Under the pieces are notes generated by a model. It saw only the letters and a list, made by a program, of their open reading frames with translations, was not told where the DNA came from and made no database searches. A program made the translations under genes and the position numbers. From Streptomyces piniterrae (GTDB taxonomy: Bacteria; Actinomycetota; Actinomycetes; Streptomycetales; Streptomycetaceae), in assembly GCF_005048155.1 (NCBI RefSeq), contig NZ_SUMB01000007.1:362490-426489 (forward strand): DNA of 64,000 nucleotides, read 5' to 3'. This document shows, piece by piece, positions 16,083 through 24,698 of this stretch; the first letter of the stretch is position 1, and every line of letters begins with the position of its first letter.

Positions 16083-16901
16083 ATGGCACGCATACGCTAC
16101 GGAGCCCGCACCGAGGCGGAGATCGCCGCGGCCCGCGCCGGCGCTTCCCGGCTGCCCGACATCTGGTCCACGGGCGTGGTGGCCGTCTGGGAGAGCGACC
16201 CGGACGTGGTCGCGGCCGTACTGCCGCCGCCGCTCAAACCCACCGCGCGCCCCCTCGTACGCGCCAACATCAGTACCGTCGATCTACCCGGCTACCCCCT
16301 GGGCGCGGGCTCGGTGGCCGTCGCGGCCGAGCACGACGGCGTCGAGGGCTGGTATCCGCTGGTCATGCCGATGACCCACGAGCGGGCCCTGATCGGCGGA
16401 CGCGAGGTCTTCGGCGAGCCCAAGAAGCTGGGCGAGGTCACCGTCGAGCGCCAGGGCCCGGTCGTTCGTGCCGCGCTCGCCCGGCACGGCATCGCCTTCG
16501 TCGAGGTGCGTGGCGCGGTGAGCGGCCCGCTGCCCGTCCCGGAGCCCGCCCGGAAGACCGACTTCTACTTCAAGTTCCTGCCCGCCGTGGACGGTTCGGG
16601 GTTCGAGGACGATCCGGTACTGGTGCACTGCGTGCGCAACGAGAAGGTCCGGAAGCTGGAGCGGGTCACCGGGGACGTGGTCCTGCGGGAGTCGATGTAC
16701 GACCCGGTCGCCGACCTTCCCGTGCGCACCCTCGTCGAGATCACCCTCGGTGAGAAGACCACCGACCAGAAGGGCCGGGTCGTCGAACGGGTCAGCGCCG
16801 GGGCCCTGTTGCCGTACATCCACCAGCGCTACGACGACGCCCGGCAGATCCTCGACGGCCCACCCGAAGGCGGCGTCCGACGAAAGGGCGGTGCCCGGTG
16901 A
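16083..16901 (+). CDS. Acetoacetate decarboxylase (ADC) family protein
   Basis: 272 residues. The ADC core is recognisable, and the motif REVFGEPKKLGEV places two adjacent lysines at 114-115, matching the Schiff-base Lys and its pKa-lowering neighbour in clostridial ADC (115-116). ADC-like proteins include decarboxylases, hydratases and aldolase-dehydratases, so the substrate is open. First gene of a four-gene operon. Its last codons overlap a short duplication of GGGCGGTGCCCGGTGAAGG (about 16886-16921) that continues into the gap before the SDR gene. Confidence 0.85.
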   Translation: MARIRYGARTEAEIAAARAGASRLPDIWSTGVVAVWESDPDVVAAVLPPPLKPTARPLVRANISTVDLPGYPLGAGSVAVAAEHDGVEGWYPLVMPMTHERALIGGREVFGEPKKLGEVTVERQGPVVRAALARHGIAFVEVRGAVSGPLPVPEPARKTDFYFKFLPAVDGSGFEDDPVLVHCVRNEKVRKLERVTGDVVLRESMYDPVADLPVRTLVEITLGEKTTDQKGRVVERVSAGALLPYIHQRYDDARQILDGPPEGGVRRKGGAR

Positions 16902-16932
16902 AGGGGCGGTGCCCGGTGAAGGGCGGCGTCTG

Positions 16933-17913
16933 ATGGAGCTGCGGGCGGGACAGGTCGCCGTCGTCACCGGCGCAGCGAGCGGCATCGGCCTGGCCATGGC
17001 GCGCCGCTTCGCCGCCGAGGGGCTGAAGGTCGTGCTCGCGGACGTCGAGGAGCAGCCGCTGCGCGCCGCCGCCCACGAGCTGATGGCCGAGGGCGCCGAG
17101 GTACTGGCGCGCACGGTGGACGTCGGCGTACGCGAGGAGGTCGCCTCCCTCGCCACCGCCGCGTACCAGACCTTCGGCGCCGTCCATCTGCTGTGCAACA
17201 ACGCCGGGGTGGGCTCCGGAGCCGAAGGACGGATGTGGGAACACGAGCCCAACGACTGGAAATGGGCCTTCGCGGTCAATGTCTGGGGCGTCTTCCACGG
17301 TGTGCAGTGCTTCCTGCCCCGGATGCTCGCGGGTGGCGAACCCGGCCATGTCGTCAACACCTCCTCGACGGACGGCGGGATCGCACCACTGCCCACCGCC
17401 TCCGTGTACGCCGTCACCAAGGCGGCCGTGGTGACCATGACGGAATCCCTCTACGCCCATCTGAAGGCGGAGCACGCCCCGATCGGCGCCTCGGTGCTCT
17501 TCCCGGGCCCGCACATGCTCCGTACCGGCCTGTGGGAGTCGCACCGCAACCGGCCCGAGCGCTACGCCAAGTCCCGGCCGCGCCGCACCCCGTACCGGAG
17601 CCTGGCGCAGTGGGAGGCGGCGATGCGGGAGGCCGGGCGGGAGATCGAGTTCACCCCGGTCGAGGACGTCGCGGAGCAGGTCGTCGACGGCATCCGGGCC
17701 GACCGCTTCTGGATGCTGCCGCCGAGCGCGCACACCGACGCCCAGATCCGGGCCAGGGCCCGCGCCCTGCTCGACCGCGCGGCCCCGGCGTACCTGGAGA
17801 ACTTCATCCTCGACGAGAACCAAGAGCCCGACGAGAACCAAGAGCCCGACGACAACCAAGAGAAGACCGAGGGACGACCGAGCACCCCACCGACTGGGAG
17901 GGCCGACCGATGA
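16933..17913 (+). CDS. SDR family oxidoreductase with acidic repeat tail
   Basis: 326 residues. The cofactor site is VVTGAASGIGLAMARRF (about 11-27), NNAGVGSG is at about 93, the catalytic triad Ser is in NTSSTDGG, and YAVTKAA supplies Tyr and Lys. The C-terminus carries three units of DENQEP/DDNQE encoded by an 18-bp repeat. It is the second gene of the operon; its stop overlaps the next start (ATGA). It probably oxidises or reduces an intermediate of the same pathway. Confidence 0.88.
   Translation: MELRAGQVAVVTGAASGIGLAMARRFAAEGLKVVLADVEEQPLRAAAHELMAEGAEVLARTVDVGVREEVASLATAAYQTFGAVHLLCNNAGVGSGAEGRMWEHEPNDWKWAFAVNVWGVFHGVQCFLPRMLAGGEPGHVVNTSSTDGGIAPLPTASVYAVTKAAVVTMTESLYAHLKAEHAPIGASVLFPGPHMLRTGLWESHRNRPERYAKSRPRRTPYRSLAQWEAAMREAGREIEFTPVEDVAEQVVDGIRADRFWMLPPSAHTDAQIRARARALLDRAAPAYLENFILDENQEPDENQEPDDNQEKTEGRPSTPPTGRADR
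17812..17862 (+). repeat. 18-bp in-frame repeat encoding Asp-Glu-Asn-Gln-Glu-Pro
   Basis: Two complete units of GACGAGAACCAAGAGCCC (17812-17829, 17830-17847) and a shortened variant with GAC for GAG (17848-17862). They lie at the 3' end of the SDR gene and lengthen an acidic tail absent from typical SDRs. Recent slippage expansion is likely. Confidence 0.85.
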
Positions 17914-19220
17914 CGGCCGACGACGACCCGTACCTGATCATCTCCTCCGACTGCCACGCCGGGCTGCCCACCGAGGAGTACCGGCCCTATCTGGACGCCC
18001 GGTTCCACCGCGACTTCGACGAGTTCCTCGGCCAGCGGGACGCCCGCCGCGCCGCGATGACCCGCCTCGGCGTCCGCAACGAGGCCTTCGCCGAGAACTG
18101 GTTCCGCGAGCACGAGGAAGGGCTGCGCGGCGGCTGGGACCCGGCCCGCCGCAGCAAGGAACTGGACGGCGACGGGGTGGCGGCCGAGGTCGTCTTCCCC
18201 GACGCGGACGCCGTCGACAGCGGGACCGCCGCGCCCTTCGGCGTCGGGCTCGGTCTCTCCGGCGACCTGGACCCCGAGTTGGGCATGGCGGGTGCCCAGG
18301 CGCACAACCGCTGGCTGGCCGAACTCTGCGCGCACGAACCCGAACGCCACTGCGGTGTGGCGCTGCTGCCCATCACGGGGGACGTCGACCGGGCCGTCGC
18401 CGAGATCCACCGGGCCAGGGAATCCGGCCTGGGCGCGCTGATGATCCCCGCGATGTGGGGGGACGAGGCGCCCTACCACGACCGCCGTTACGACCCGGTC
18501 TGGGCGGCCGCCGCCGAGGCGCGGATGCCGGTCATCACCCACTCCGGCGCCGCACCCCGCCAGGAGTACGGCGACCACCTCGGCATCTTCGTCTCCGAGG
18601 TCACCTGGTGGCCGGCCCGCCCGCTGTGGTTCATGCTCTGGTCCGGTGTCTTCGAGCGCCACCCGGACCTGCGCTTCGGCGTGGCCGAATCCGGCTGCTG
18701 GTGGCTGCCCAACCTCCTCTGGTTCATGGACCGGCTCTATCTCGGCGCGCACGGCGGCAAGAAACTCTCGCCGTTCTCCGAGCTCAAGCGTCCGCCGCAC
18801 GCCTACCTGGACCGCAATATCTTCATCTGCGCCACCAACACCAAACGCCGCGAACTCGCCCAGCGCTACGAGATCGGCGTCGACAACATCCTCTGGGGCT
18901 CGGACTACCCGCACCCCGAAGGCACCTGGCCGCACACCGGGGACTGGCTGCGCAGAACCTTCCACGACATCCCCGTCGGCGAGACCCGCCGGATGCTCGG
19001 CGAATCCGCCGCCGAGATCTTCGGCTTCGACCGTGCCGCGCTGGCCCCGGTGGCCCGACGGATCGGGCCCACCCCCGCCGACCTCGGCCAGCCCGCCGAC
19101 CAGGGCCCGGTCGAGGCGTCCTGGCGCCGCGCCAGGGAGACCGGCCGGCACTGGCTGACCGGATGCGACTTCCCCTACGTAGGTGTGGGCGACCCGTACG
19201 GAGGTGTGGGCAATGTCTGA
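17910..19220 (+). CDS. Amidohydrolase family protein (first of two)
   Basis: 436 residues of the amidohydrolase-2 superfamily, which includes ACMSD-type decarboxylases. The N-terminal metal motif reads SSDCHAGLPTEEYRPYL rather than HxH. Further motifs are VITHSGAAP (metal His), FGVAESGCWWLPNLLWFMDRLY and the late DNILWGSDYPHPEGTWP with the catalytic Asp. The start overlaps the SDR stop. It shares layout with the next gene and is probably a divergent paralogue. The last residues YVGVGDPYGGVGNV derive from a small duplication that also supplies the RBS of the next gene. Confidence 0.88.
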   Translation: MTADDDPYLIISSDCHAGLPTEEYRPYLDARFHRDFDEFLGQRDARRAAMTRLGVRNEAFAENWFREHEEGLRGGWDPARRSKELDGDGVAAEVVFPDADAVDSGTAAPFGVGLGLSGDLDPELGMAGAQAHNRWLAELCAHEPERHCGVALLPITGDVDRAVAEIHRARESGLGALMIPAMWGDEAPYHDRRYDPVWAAAAEARMPVITHSGAAPRQEYGDHLGIFVSEVTWWPARPLWFMLWSGVFERHPDLRFGVAESGCWWLPNLLWFMDRLYLGAHGGKKLSPFSELKRPPHAYLDRNIFICATNTKRRELAQRYEIGVDNILWGSDYPHPEGTWPHTGDWLRRTFHDIPVGETRRMLGESAAEIFGFDRAALAPVARRIGPTPADLGQPADQGPVEASWRRARETGRHWLTGCDFPYVGVGDPYGGVGNV

Positions 19221-20457
19221 GACCGGGACCGCCGACGAGCGGTACACCGTCATCTCCGCCGACTGCCACGCCGGCGCCGATCTCCTCGACTACAAGCCGT
19301 ACTTGGCGGCCCGCCACCACGACGACTTCGACGCCTGGGCGGCCACCTACATCAATCCGCACGAGGACCTGCTCGCCGACACGGCCGACCGCAACTGGAA
19401 CTCCGACCGCCGCCTGGCCGAGATGGAGGCGGACGGCATCGTCGCCGAAGTCATCTTCCCGAACACCATCCCGCCGTTCTTCCCCTCCGCGTCCCTGATG
19501 GCGCCGCCCGCCACCCGCGAGGACTTCGAGCGGCGCTGGGCCGGGCTGCGTGCGCACAACCGCTGGCTCGCCGACTTCTGCGCACAGGCCCCGGGCCGCC
19601 GGGCCGGCGTCGCGCAGATCCTCCTCAACGACGTGGATCAGGCCGTCCGCGAAGTCCGCCGGGCGAAGGAAGCCGGCCTCACCGGCGGCATCATGCTTCC
19701 CGGCACCCCGCCGGGTTCCGGCCTGCCCGAACTCCACTCCGAGGTCTACGACCCCCTCTGGGCGGTCTGCGCCGAACTCGACGTCCCCGTCAACCACCAC
19801 GGCGGCTCGGCCTCCCCGCCGCTCGGCGACGACCCCGCCGCCCGTGCCGTCTTCATGGTCGAGACCACCTGGTTCTCGCACCGCGCCCTGTGGCACCTGA
19901 TCTTCGGCGGAGCCTTCCGTCGCCACCCGGGGCTCAAGCTCGTCCTCACCGAACAGGGATCGGGCTGGATCCCCGGCGTCCTGGAAATGCTCGACTACTA
20001 CCACGGCCGCCTGGTGACGGCCGCCGCCCGGAGCGTCACCGCCGAGTCCCGGTTCGGCGCGGGCCTGGCGGAGAAGATGGGCGCGGCCCCGGCCGACATC
20101 TGGCGCGATCACTGCTATGTCGGCGCCAGCTTCATGCGCCCGCACGAGGTACCGCTCCGCCACCGCATCGGCCTGGACAAGATCATGTGGGGCAGCGACT
20201 ACCCCCACGACGAGGGCACCCACCCCTACTCCCGCGAGGCGCTCCGCCTCGCCTACGCCGGCCTCCCGCCCTCCGAGGTCACCGCCATGCTCAGCGGCAA
20301 CGCCGCCCGGGTCTACGGATTCGACCTCGCCCTCCTCGCCCCCATGGCCGCCCGTGTCGGCCCCACCCCCGCCGAACTCGCCGAACCCCTGGAGACGGTC
20401 CCGGCGGACGCGACGAGCCCGGCGTTCGCCAAGGGCGGGGCGGTGCGGGTGTGGTGA
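19213..20457 (+). CDS. Amidohydrolase family protein (second of two)
   Basis: 414 residues; the ATG lies 8 nt inside the previous gene with GGAGG 8-9 nt upstream. The motifs match the paralogue: SADCHAGADLLDYKPYL, EVIFPNTIPPFF, PVNHHGGSASP, VLTEQGSGWIPGVLEMLDYYH and DKIMWGSDYPHDEGTHPYS. Tandem paralogues often form heteromers or act on consecutive intermediates. It is the last gene of the operon controlled by the divergent TetR. Substrate unknown. Confidence 0.88.
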   Translation: MSETGTADERYTVISADCHAGADLLDYKPYLAARHHDDFDAWAATYINPHEDLLADTADRNWNSDRRLAEMEADGIVAEVIFPNTIPPFFPSASLMAPPATREDFERRWAGLRAHNRWLADFCAQAPGRRAGVAQILLNDVDQAVREVRRAKEAGLTGGIMLPGTPPGSGLPELHSEVYDPLWAVCAELDVPVNHHGGSASPPLGDDPAARAVFMVETTWFSHRALWHLIFGGAFRRHPGLKLVLTEQGSGWIPGVLEMLDYYHGRLVTAAARSVTAESRFGAGLAEKMGAAPADIWRDHCYVGASFMRPHEVPLRHRIGLDKIMWGSDYPHDEGTHPYSREALRLAYAGLPPSEVTAMLSGNAARVYGFDLALLAPMAARVGPTPAELAEPLETVPADATSPAFAKGGAVRVW

Positions 20458-20577
20458 GCGGGCGGGGGAGCCCCGCTACCGACGGTAAGCCGCCGCCCGC
20501 CGCTGACGCCCCGTCTTACATACTTCTCGGTAACAACCCCTAGCGGCACCGCCGTCACCGCGCTTATGGTGCGGGGC

Positions 20578-21468
20578 ATGCCGCACCTGCCCGATGTCGT
20601 GTTGTGGTCCGTCCCGGCCTTTGTCCTGCTCACCGTGGTGGAGATGGTGAGCTATCGCCTGCATCCCGACGAGGACGCGGAGGGCTACGAAGCCAAGGAC
20701 GCGGCCACCAGCGTCGGCATGGGGCTGGGGAGCCTGGTGTTCGACGCGCTGTGGAAGATACCGATCGTGGCGATCTACGCCGCGGTCTACGAGCTCACCC
20801 CGCTGCGCGTCCCCGTCCTGTGGTGGACGGTGCTGCTGATGCTGCTCGCGCAGGACTTCTTCTACTACTGGTCGCACCGCGGGCACCACGTCATCCGCAT
20901 CCTGTGGGCCTGCCATGTGGTGCACCACTCCAGCAGGAAGTTCAACCTCACCACCGCACTCCGGCAGCCGTGGACGACCTGGACCGTCTGGCCGTTCTAC
21001 GTCCCGATGATCGCGCTCGGTGTGCACCCGGCCGCCATCGCGTTCTGCTCCGGAACCAACCTCGTCTACCAGTTCTGGGTGCACACCGAGCGGATCGGCA
21101 AGCTGCCCCGGCCGTTCGAGTTCGTGCTCAACACGCCCTCCCACCACCGCGTCCACCACGCCTCCCAGGGCGGCTACCTGGACCGCAACTACGGCGGGAT
21201 CCTGATCATCTGGGACCGGATGTTCGGCTCGTTCGTCGCGGAGACCGAGCGCCCGGTCTACGGCCTCACCAAGAACATCGGGACCTTCAACCCGCTGCGG
21301 GTCGCCACCCATGAGTACGCCGCCATCGCGCGCGACGTGCGGGCCGCCGGCAGCTGGCGGGAGCGCGCCGGACGGGTGTTCCGCGGGCCGGGCTGGCAGC
21401 CCGCCGAGCGGACGGCGCGGGAAGCGAAGAGCACGGCGCCCGCCTCCGTCGAGGAGCCCGCCACGTGA
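20578..21468 (+). CDS. Sterol desaturase / fatty acid hydroxylase superfamily membrane protein
   Basis: 296 residues from the ATG at 20578; an ATG at 20566 would add four residues. Several membrane helices (about 5-22, 55-75, 80-100, 150-170) surround the di-iron His motifs SHRGHH, CHVVHHSSRKFN and TPSHHRVHH. The superfamily covers sterol desaturases, fatty acid hydroxylases and alkylglycerol monooxygenase. The ATGA-like coupling (GTG inside TGA) to a lysoplasmalogenase-type gene favours an ether-lipid role, which is inference. Confidence 0.85.
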   Translation: MPHLPDVVLWSVPAFVLLTVVEMVSYRLHPDEDAEGYEAKDAATSVGMGLGSLVFDALWKIPIVAIYAAVYELTPLRVPVLWWTVLLMLLAQDFFYYWSHRGHHVIRILWACHVVHHSSRKFNLTTALRQPWTTWTVWPFYVPMIALGVHPAAIAFCSGTNLVYQFWVHTERIGKLPRPFEFVLNTPSHHRVHHASQGGYLDRNYGGILIIWDRMFGSFVAETERPVYGLTKNIGTFNPLRVATHEYAAIARDVRAAGSWRERAGRVFRGPGWQPAERTAREAKSTAPASVEEPAT

Positions 21469-22154
21469 CGGCGCGCCGGCCGCGTGCCGCCGGACCGTTG
21501 CTCGGGACGTTCGCCGCGCTGGCCGTCGTGCACCTCGCGGCGCTGCTCGGCGACGTCACGGCCGTCGCACAGCTCACCAAGCCCGCACTGATGCCGGTGC
21601 TCGCCGGATACGCCCTGGCCCGCGGCGGACCGCCGCTGCTGGCCGGTGCGCTGCTGTTCGGCTGCGGCGGCGACACCCTGCTCCAGATCGGCGGAGACAC
21701 CGTCTTCCTGCTGGGGATGGGCTCGTTCGCCGCCGGGCACGTCTGCTATCTGGTGCTGTTCGCCCGGCACGGGACACCGGTGGCCGGACGGCCGTCCCGT
21801 ACGGTCGCGCTCGCCGCCGGCTACGGGGTCCTGCTCGCCGGCACGGTGGCCCTGCTGTGGCCGGATCTGCCGCCCGAGCTGCGGATCCCGGTGGCGGGCT
21901 ACAGCCTGCTGCTCACCACGATGGCGTTCGGCTCGCTCCGGGCGGGGCCGCGGGCCGCGCTCGGCGGGCTGCTCTTCCTGCTCTCGGACACCTTGATCGC
22001 GAGCGGTATCGCCCACTGGCCGCAGCTGCCGGCCCCGCAGTTCTGGATCATGCTCACCTATGCGGCGGCCCAGTTCGCACTGGCCGACTGCGTGCTGCGG
22101 GCGGCCGCGGACAGCCAAGAGGGCCGGGCGGCGAACCACCCGGCCCTCCGGTGA
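21465..22154 (+). CDS. Lysoplasmalogenase (TMEM86/YhhN family)
   Basis: 229 residues from a GTG that overlaps the previous TGA. It is an integral membrane protein with about seven to eight helices of the YhhN type. The pattern KPALMPVLAGYALARG, FGCGGDTLLQIG, FLLGMGSFAAGHVCYLVLF carries the conserved Asp/Gly motifs. YhhN proteins hydrolyse the vinyl-ether bond of lysoplasmalogens. It is translationally coupled to the hydroxylase gene and converges with the subtilase gene. Confidence 0.82.
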   Translation: MTARRPRAAGPLLGTFAALAVVHLAALLGDVTAVAQLTKPALMPVLAGYALARGGPPLLAGALLFGCGGDTLLQIGGDTVFLLGMGSFAAGHVCYLVLFARHGTPVAGRPSRTVALAAGYGVLLAGTVALLWPDLPPELRIPVAGYSLLLTTMAFGSLRAGPRAALGGLLFLLSDTLIASGIAHWPQLPAPQFWIMLTYAAAQFALADCVLRAAADSQEGRAANHPALR

Positions 22155-22188
22155 AGCCACCGGCCTTACCCGTACGGCCTTTCCCTGC

Positions 22189-23703
22189 CTACTTCTTCAC
22201 CGCGTCCAGCGCGTCGACGATGCCGTAGCCGAAGTGGCTGTTGACATGCTTCGTGCCGGTGCAGGTGGCGTCACCCGCGGGGCAGCCGGGGTTGTCCGCC
22301 TGCGCCTTGAGCAGCCACTGGATCTCCTGCGGGCTGGACTTCGGGTGCGTGCTCTTCAGCAGCGCCGCGACGCCCGAGACATGCGGCGACGCCATCGACG
22401 TACCGGCCAGATAGGCCCAGTCGCCGCCCGGCATCGTGGAGAGGATGTTGCCGTTCTTCGCGGGCAGTTCCGGCACCTGCGTCTTGTCGCCGCCCGGGGC
22501 GGCCACATCGATCGCGCCCAGGCCGTAGTTCGAGAAGTACGACTTGAGCTTGTTGACGCCGGTCGACGCGACGGTCACCGTGCCCGGCAGCTGGGTGGGC
22601 ACGTCCCAGCAGGTCTTCGGGTTGATGGTGCGCTCGACGGGGGTCGAGTCGTTGGGGCTGGAGGTGTCGACGAGCTTGTCGGCCGCCAGGTCCATGTTGG
22701 AGTTGCCGGCCGCGGCGACGTTGATCGCGCCCTTGCGCTCGGCGTACTTCGCGGCCCGGCCGACCGCGTCAATGATGGCCGCCTGATCGGCGTCATCCTT
22801 GCAGTTGAACATCCACGGGTCGACGTAATAGCTGTTGTTGGTGACCTCGACGCCGTGCTCGGCCGCGAAGACGAAGGCACACACCACGCTCTCCGCGAAG
22901 AAGAGGCTCGTCTCGGGCTCGCTGACCTTGATGGCGGATATCTTCACGCCCGGTGCGACACCGGCCACGCCGAGGCCGTTGCGGGCCGCCGCGATCTCAC
23001 CGGCGACATGCGTGCCGTGGTAGTCGTTCTCCGGGTCGTAGGGACGCCAGGATCCCTTGGACGTATCGGCCACGCCGCCCACGCAGTTGGCGGACTGCTT
23101 CGCCGAGAAGTTCGGCTTGAGATCGGGGTGGGTGTCGTCCACGCCGGTGTCGATGACGGCGACGGTGACGTCCTTGCTGCCGGGGTTCACCGCCGCGGCC
23201 TTGTCGGCCTTGATCGCGGGAAGGTCCCACTGCAGCGGCTCCAACGGCTCCTGGCCGTTGGCCTTCGCCGCGCTGCTCGCAGCCTTGAGCTGGTCCTTCG
23301 ACAACTTCGACAGCTTCTGCGGCTTGCCGACGTCGGTGGTGCCGGAAGCCTTGAGCGGTGCCGTACGGGTCGCGCCCGCCGACTGCACACCGTTCACGCC
23401 GCGTATGGTCTCGGCGAACTTCGGGTTGGCCGAGTGGACGACGAACACGCCTATCTGCTCATGGGCGGTGATCACCATCCCTCCGGCCTTGGCTATGGCC
23501 TTTGCCACCTTGCCGACCGTGGCCTGGTCCGTCGCGGTGTTCACGACGTACGAGCGAAGCGGGCCGTCGGTCGCGACCGCGGCGGGGACGGAATCCGGCG
23601 ACGCGGCGGTGGCCGCGTTCGGGAGGAAGCCGAGGGATGCCGTCAGAGCCAGTCCGAGCGGTACGGCAAGCGCCCGCGCCCGTCTGGATCGGGGATGTGC
23701 CAT
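22189..23703 (-). CDS. Secreted S8 family serine peptidase (subtilase)
   Basis: 504 residues. There is a signal peptide (about 1-34, RRARALAVPLGLALTASLGFLPNAATAA), an inhibitor I9-like propeptide (about 45-110), then the catalytic domain: Asp in VIDTGVDDTHPD, His in YHGTHVAGE, Asn in AAAGNSN, Ser in GTSMASPHVSG. Cys pairs near the C-terminus (CPAGDATC) may form disulphides. It is probably an extracellular protease of the mycelial growth phase. A long 650-nt gap lies upstream of its start. Confidence 0.93.
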   Translation of the reverse strand: MAHPRSRRARALAVPLGLALTASLGFLPNAATAASPDSVPAAVATDGPLRSYVVNTATDQATVGKVAKAIAKAGGMVITAHEQIGVFVVHSANPKFAETIRGVNGVQSAGATRTAPLKASGTTDVGKPQKLSKLSKDQLKAASSAAKANGQEPLEPLQWDLPAIKADKAAAVNPGSKDVTVAVIDTGVDDTHPDLKPNFSAKQSANCVGGVADTSKGSWRPYDPENDYHGTHVAGEIAAARNGLGVAGVAPGVKISAIKVSEPETSLFFAESVVCAFVFAAEHGVEVTNNSYYVDPWMFNCKDDADQAAIIDAVGRAAKYAERKGAINVAAAGNSNMDLAADKLVDTSSPNDSTPVERTINPKTCWDVPTQLPGTVTVASTGVNKLKSYFSNYGLGAIDVAAPGGDKTQVPELPAKNGNILSTMPGGDWAYLAGTSMASPHVSGVAALLKSTHPKSSPQEIQWLLKAQADNPGCPAGDATCTGTKHVNSHFGYGIVDALDAVKK

Positions 23704-23960
23704 GGGTACTCCACATCATCCGGGAGACCGCCCGCGCGCGGGTCGCGCACGGGCGGGTGCATGACACGGGAAGCTATCGGCGATCACTGACGCGGAGCAA
23801 TGGAATGGGAGAAAAACCCTTTAGAGATGGCAAACTGATAACTCGTCAGGCTATCGCCCAAGGCGCACGGAAAGCTATCACCCCCCCGGGGCGGGAGGCT
23901 GTTGCCGATGGCTTGGCTTGGCTTGGCGTGCCCCCGGAGCGCGCCCCCGTAACCCCCCGC

Positions 23961-24245
23961 TCAGGCCTGACGCCGCAGCGCGCCGATGCTCAGCGGGGGC
24001 AGGGCGACCCGGGGGCCGTACCAGCGGCGTCGCTCCGGCCCGGCCGGCCGGCGTACCACCGGGGCGACGGCGAGCGGTGCCGGCAGGCGGACGCTGCCGT
24101 ACGGGCGCCGGGGGGAACCTGGCGGCTGCGGGGCCTGCGAGGGCGGCGGATTCACACCCGGCTCAACGAAGCGCCCCGCGAGCGGTGGCGGTCGACACGG
24201 CCATTCCTCGGGTTCTCCCGGTGTTCTCTTCGGGATTTCAACCAA
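23961..24245 (-). CDS. Possible small hypothetical protein (weak)
   Basis: An open frame of 94 codons. The C-terminal 40 residues (RRPAGPERRRWYGPRVALPPLSIGALRRQA) look protein-like, but codon-position G/C contrast is poor and the N-terminal third is AT-rich at third positions. No good RBS precedes the first start; a later GTG could be the real one. I list it only as a candidate. Confidence 0.25.
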   Translation of the reverse strand: MVEIPKRTPGEPEEWPCRPPPLAGRFVEPGVNPPPSQAPQPPGSPRRPYGSVRLPAPLAVAPVVRRPAGPERRRWYGPRVALPPLSIGALRRQA

Positions 24246-24284
24246 CGACCCTCTGTCGCAACGATTGCCACGCCTCTACCATGC

Positions 24285-24298
24285 GTGATCCGCGTCAC
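24285..24298. promoter_or_regulatory. Candidate Crp binding site
   Basis: GTGATCCGCGTCAC fits the Streptomyces Crp pattern GTG-N6-GNCAC and the general GTGA-N6-TCAC dyad. It lies 55 nt before the DUF485 start, upstream of the acetate permease operon. Acetate uptake genes are Crp targets in many bacteria. Confidence 0.6.
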
Positions 24299-24353
24299 TT
24301 ACCCAGGCTTTATCGTCGGCCTTTCCACCAGCCACTACGTATCAGGAGATGCC

Positions 24354-24698
24354 GTGAGCATCGCACCCTCCAAGGACTCGGGAACACACGAGCCGCCCGA
24401 CTACAGGGAAGTCCAGGCGAGCGAGGAGTTCGGCGAACTGCGCCGCGCCCACCGCTCGTTCGCCTTTCCGCTGACCCTTGCCTTCATTCTCTGGTACCTC
24501 GTGTACGTCCTGTTGTCGAGCTACGCCGGCGGATTCATGGGCACCAAACTGTTCGGCAACGTCAATGTCGCCTTCGTCCTCGGCGTCGCCCAGTTCGTGA
24601 CGACGTTCCTGATCGCCTGGTGGTACTCGCGGCACGCCGCGGCCAAGCTCGACCCCAAGGCCGAGGCCATCAAGACCCGCCTGGAGGGTGAGGCATGA
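24354..24698 (+). CDS. DUF485 domain membrane protein
   Basis: 114 residues from a GTG with AGGAG 5 nt upstream (an ATG 4 nt earlier is out of frame). There are two membrane helices (about 38-58, FAFPLTLAFILWYLVYVLLSSYAGGF, and 72-92) with the DUF485 signature between them. DUF485 genes almost always precede actP-type symporters, as here with a 4-nt overlap. An accessory or regulatory role in acetate transport is assumed. Confidence 0.88.
   Translation: MSIAPSKDSGTHEPPDYREVQASEEFGELRRAHRSFAFPLTLAFILWYLVYVLLSSYAGGFMGTKLFGNVNVAFVLGVAQFVTTFLIAWWYSRHAAAKLDPKAEAIKTRLEGEA

Larger units (their letters stand above)
23704..24353. other. Intergenic region upstream of subtilase and DUF485/actP genes
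   Basis: About 650 nt between divergent genes. On the subtilase side it is comparatively AT-rich and holds two near-copies of GATAGCTT(C/T)CCGTG on the minus strand (about 23768-23782, 23867-23881). The middle is very G/C-rich with one weak minus-strand open frame listed separately. The right end holds a Crp-type dyad. Confidence 0.5.
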
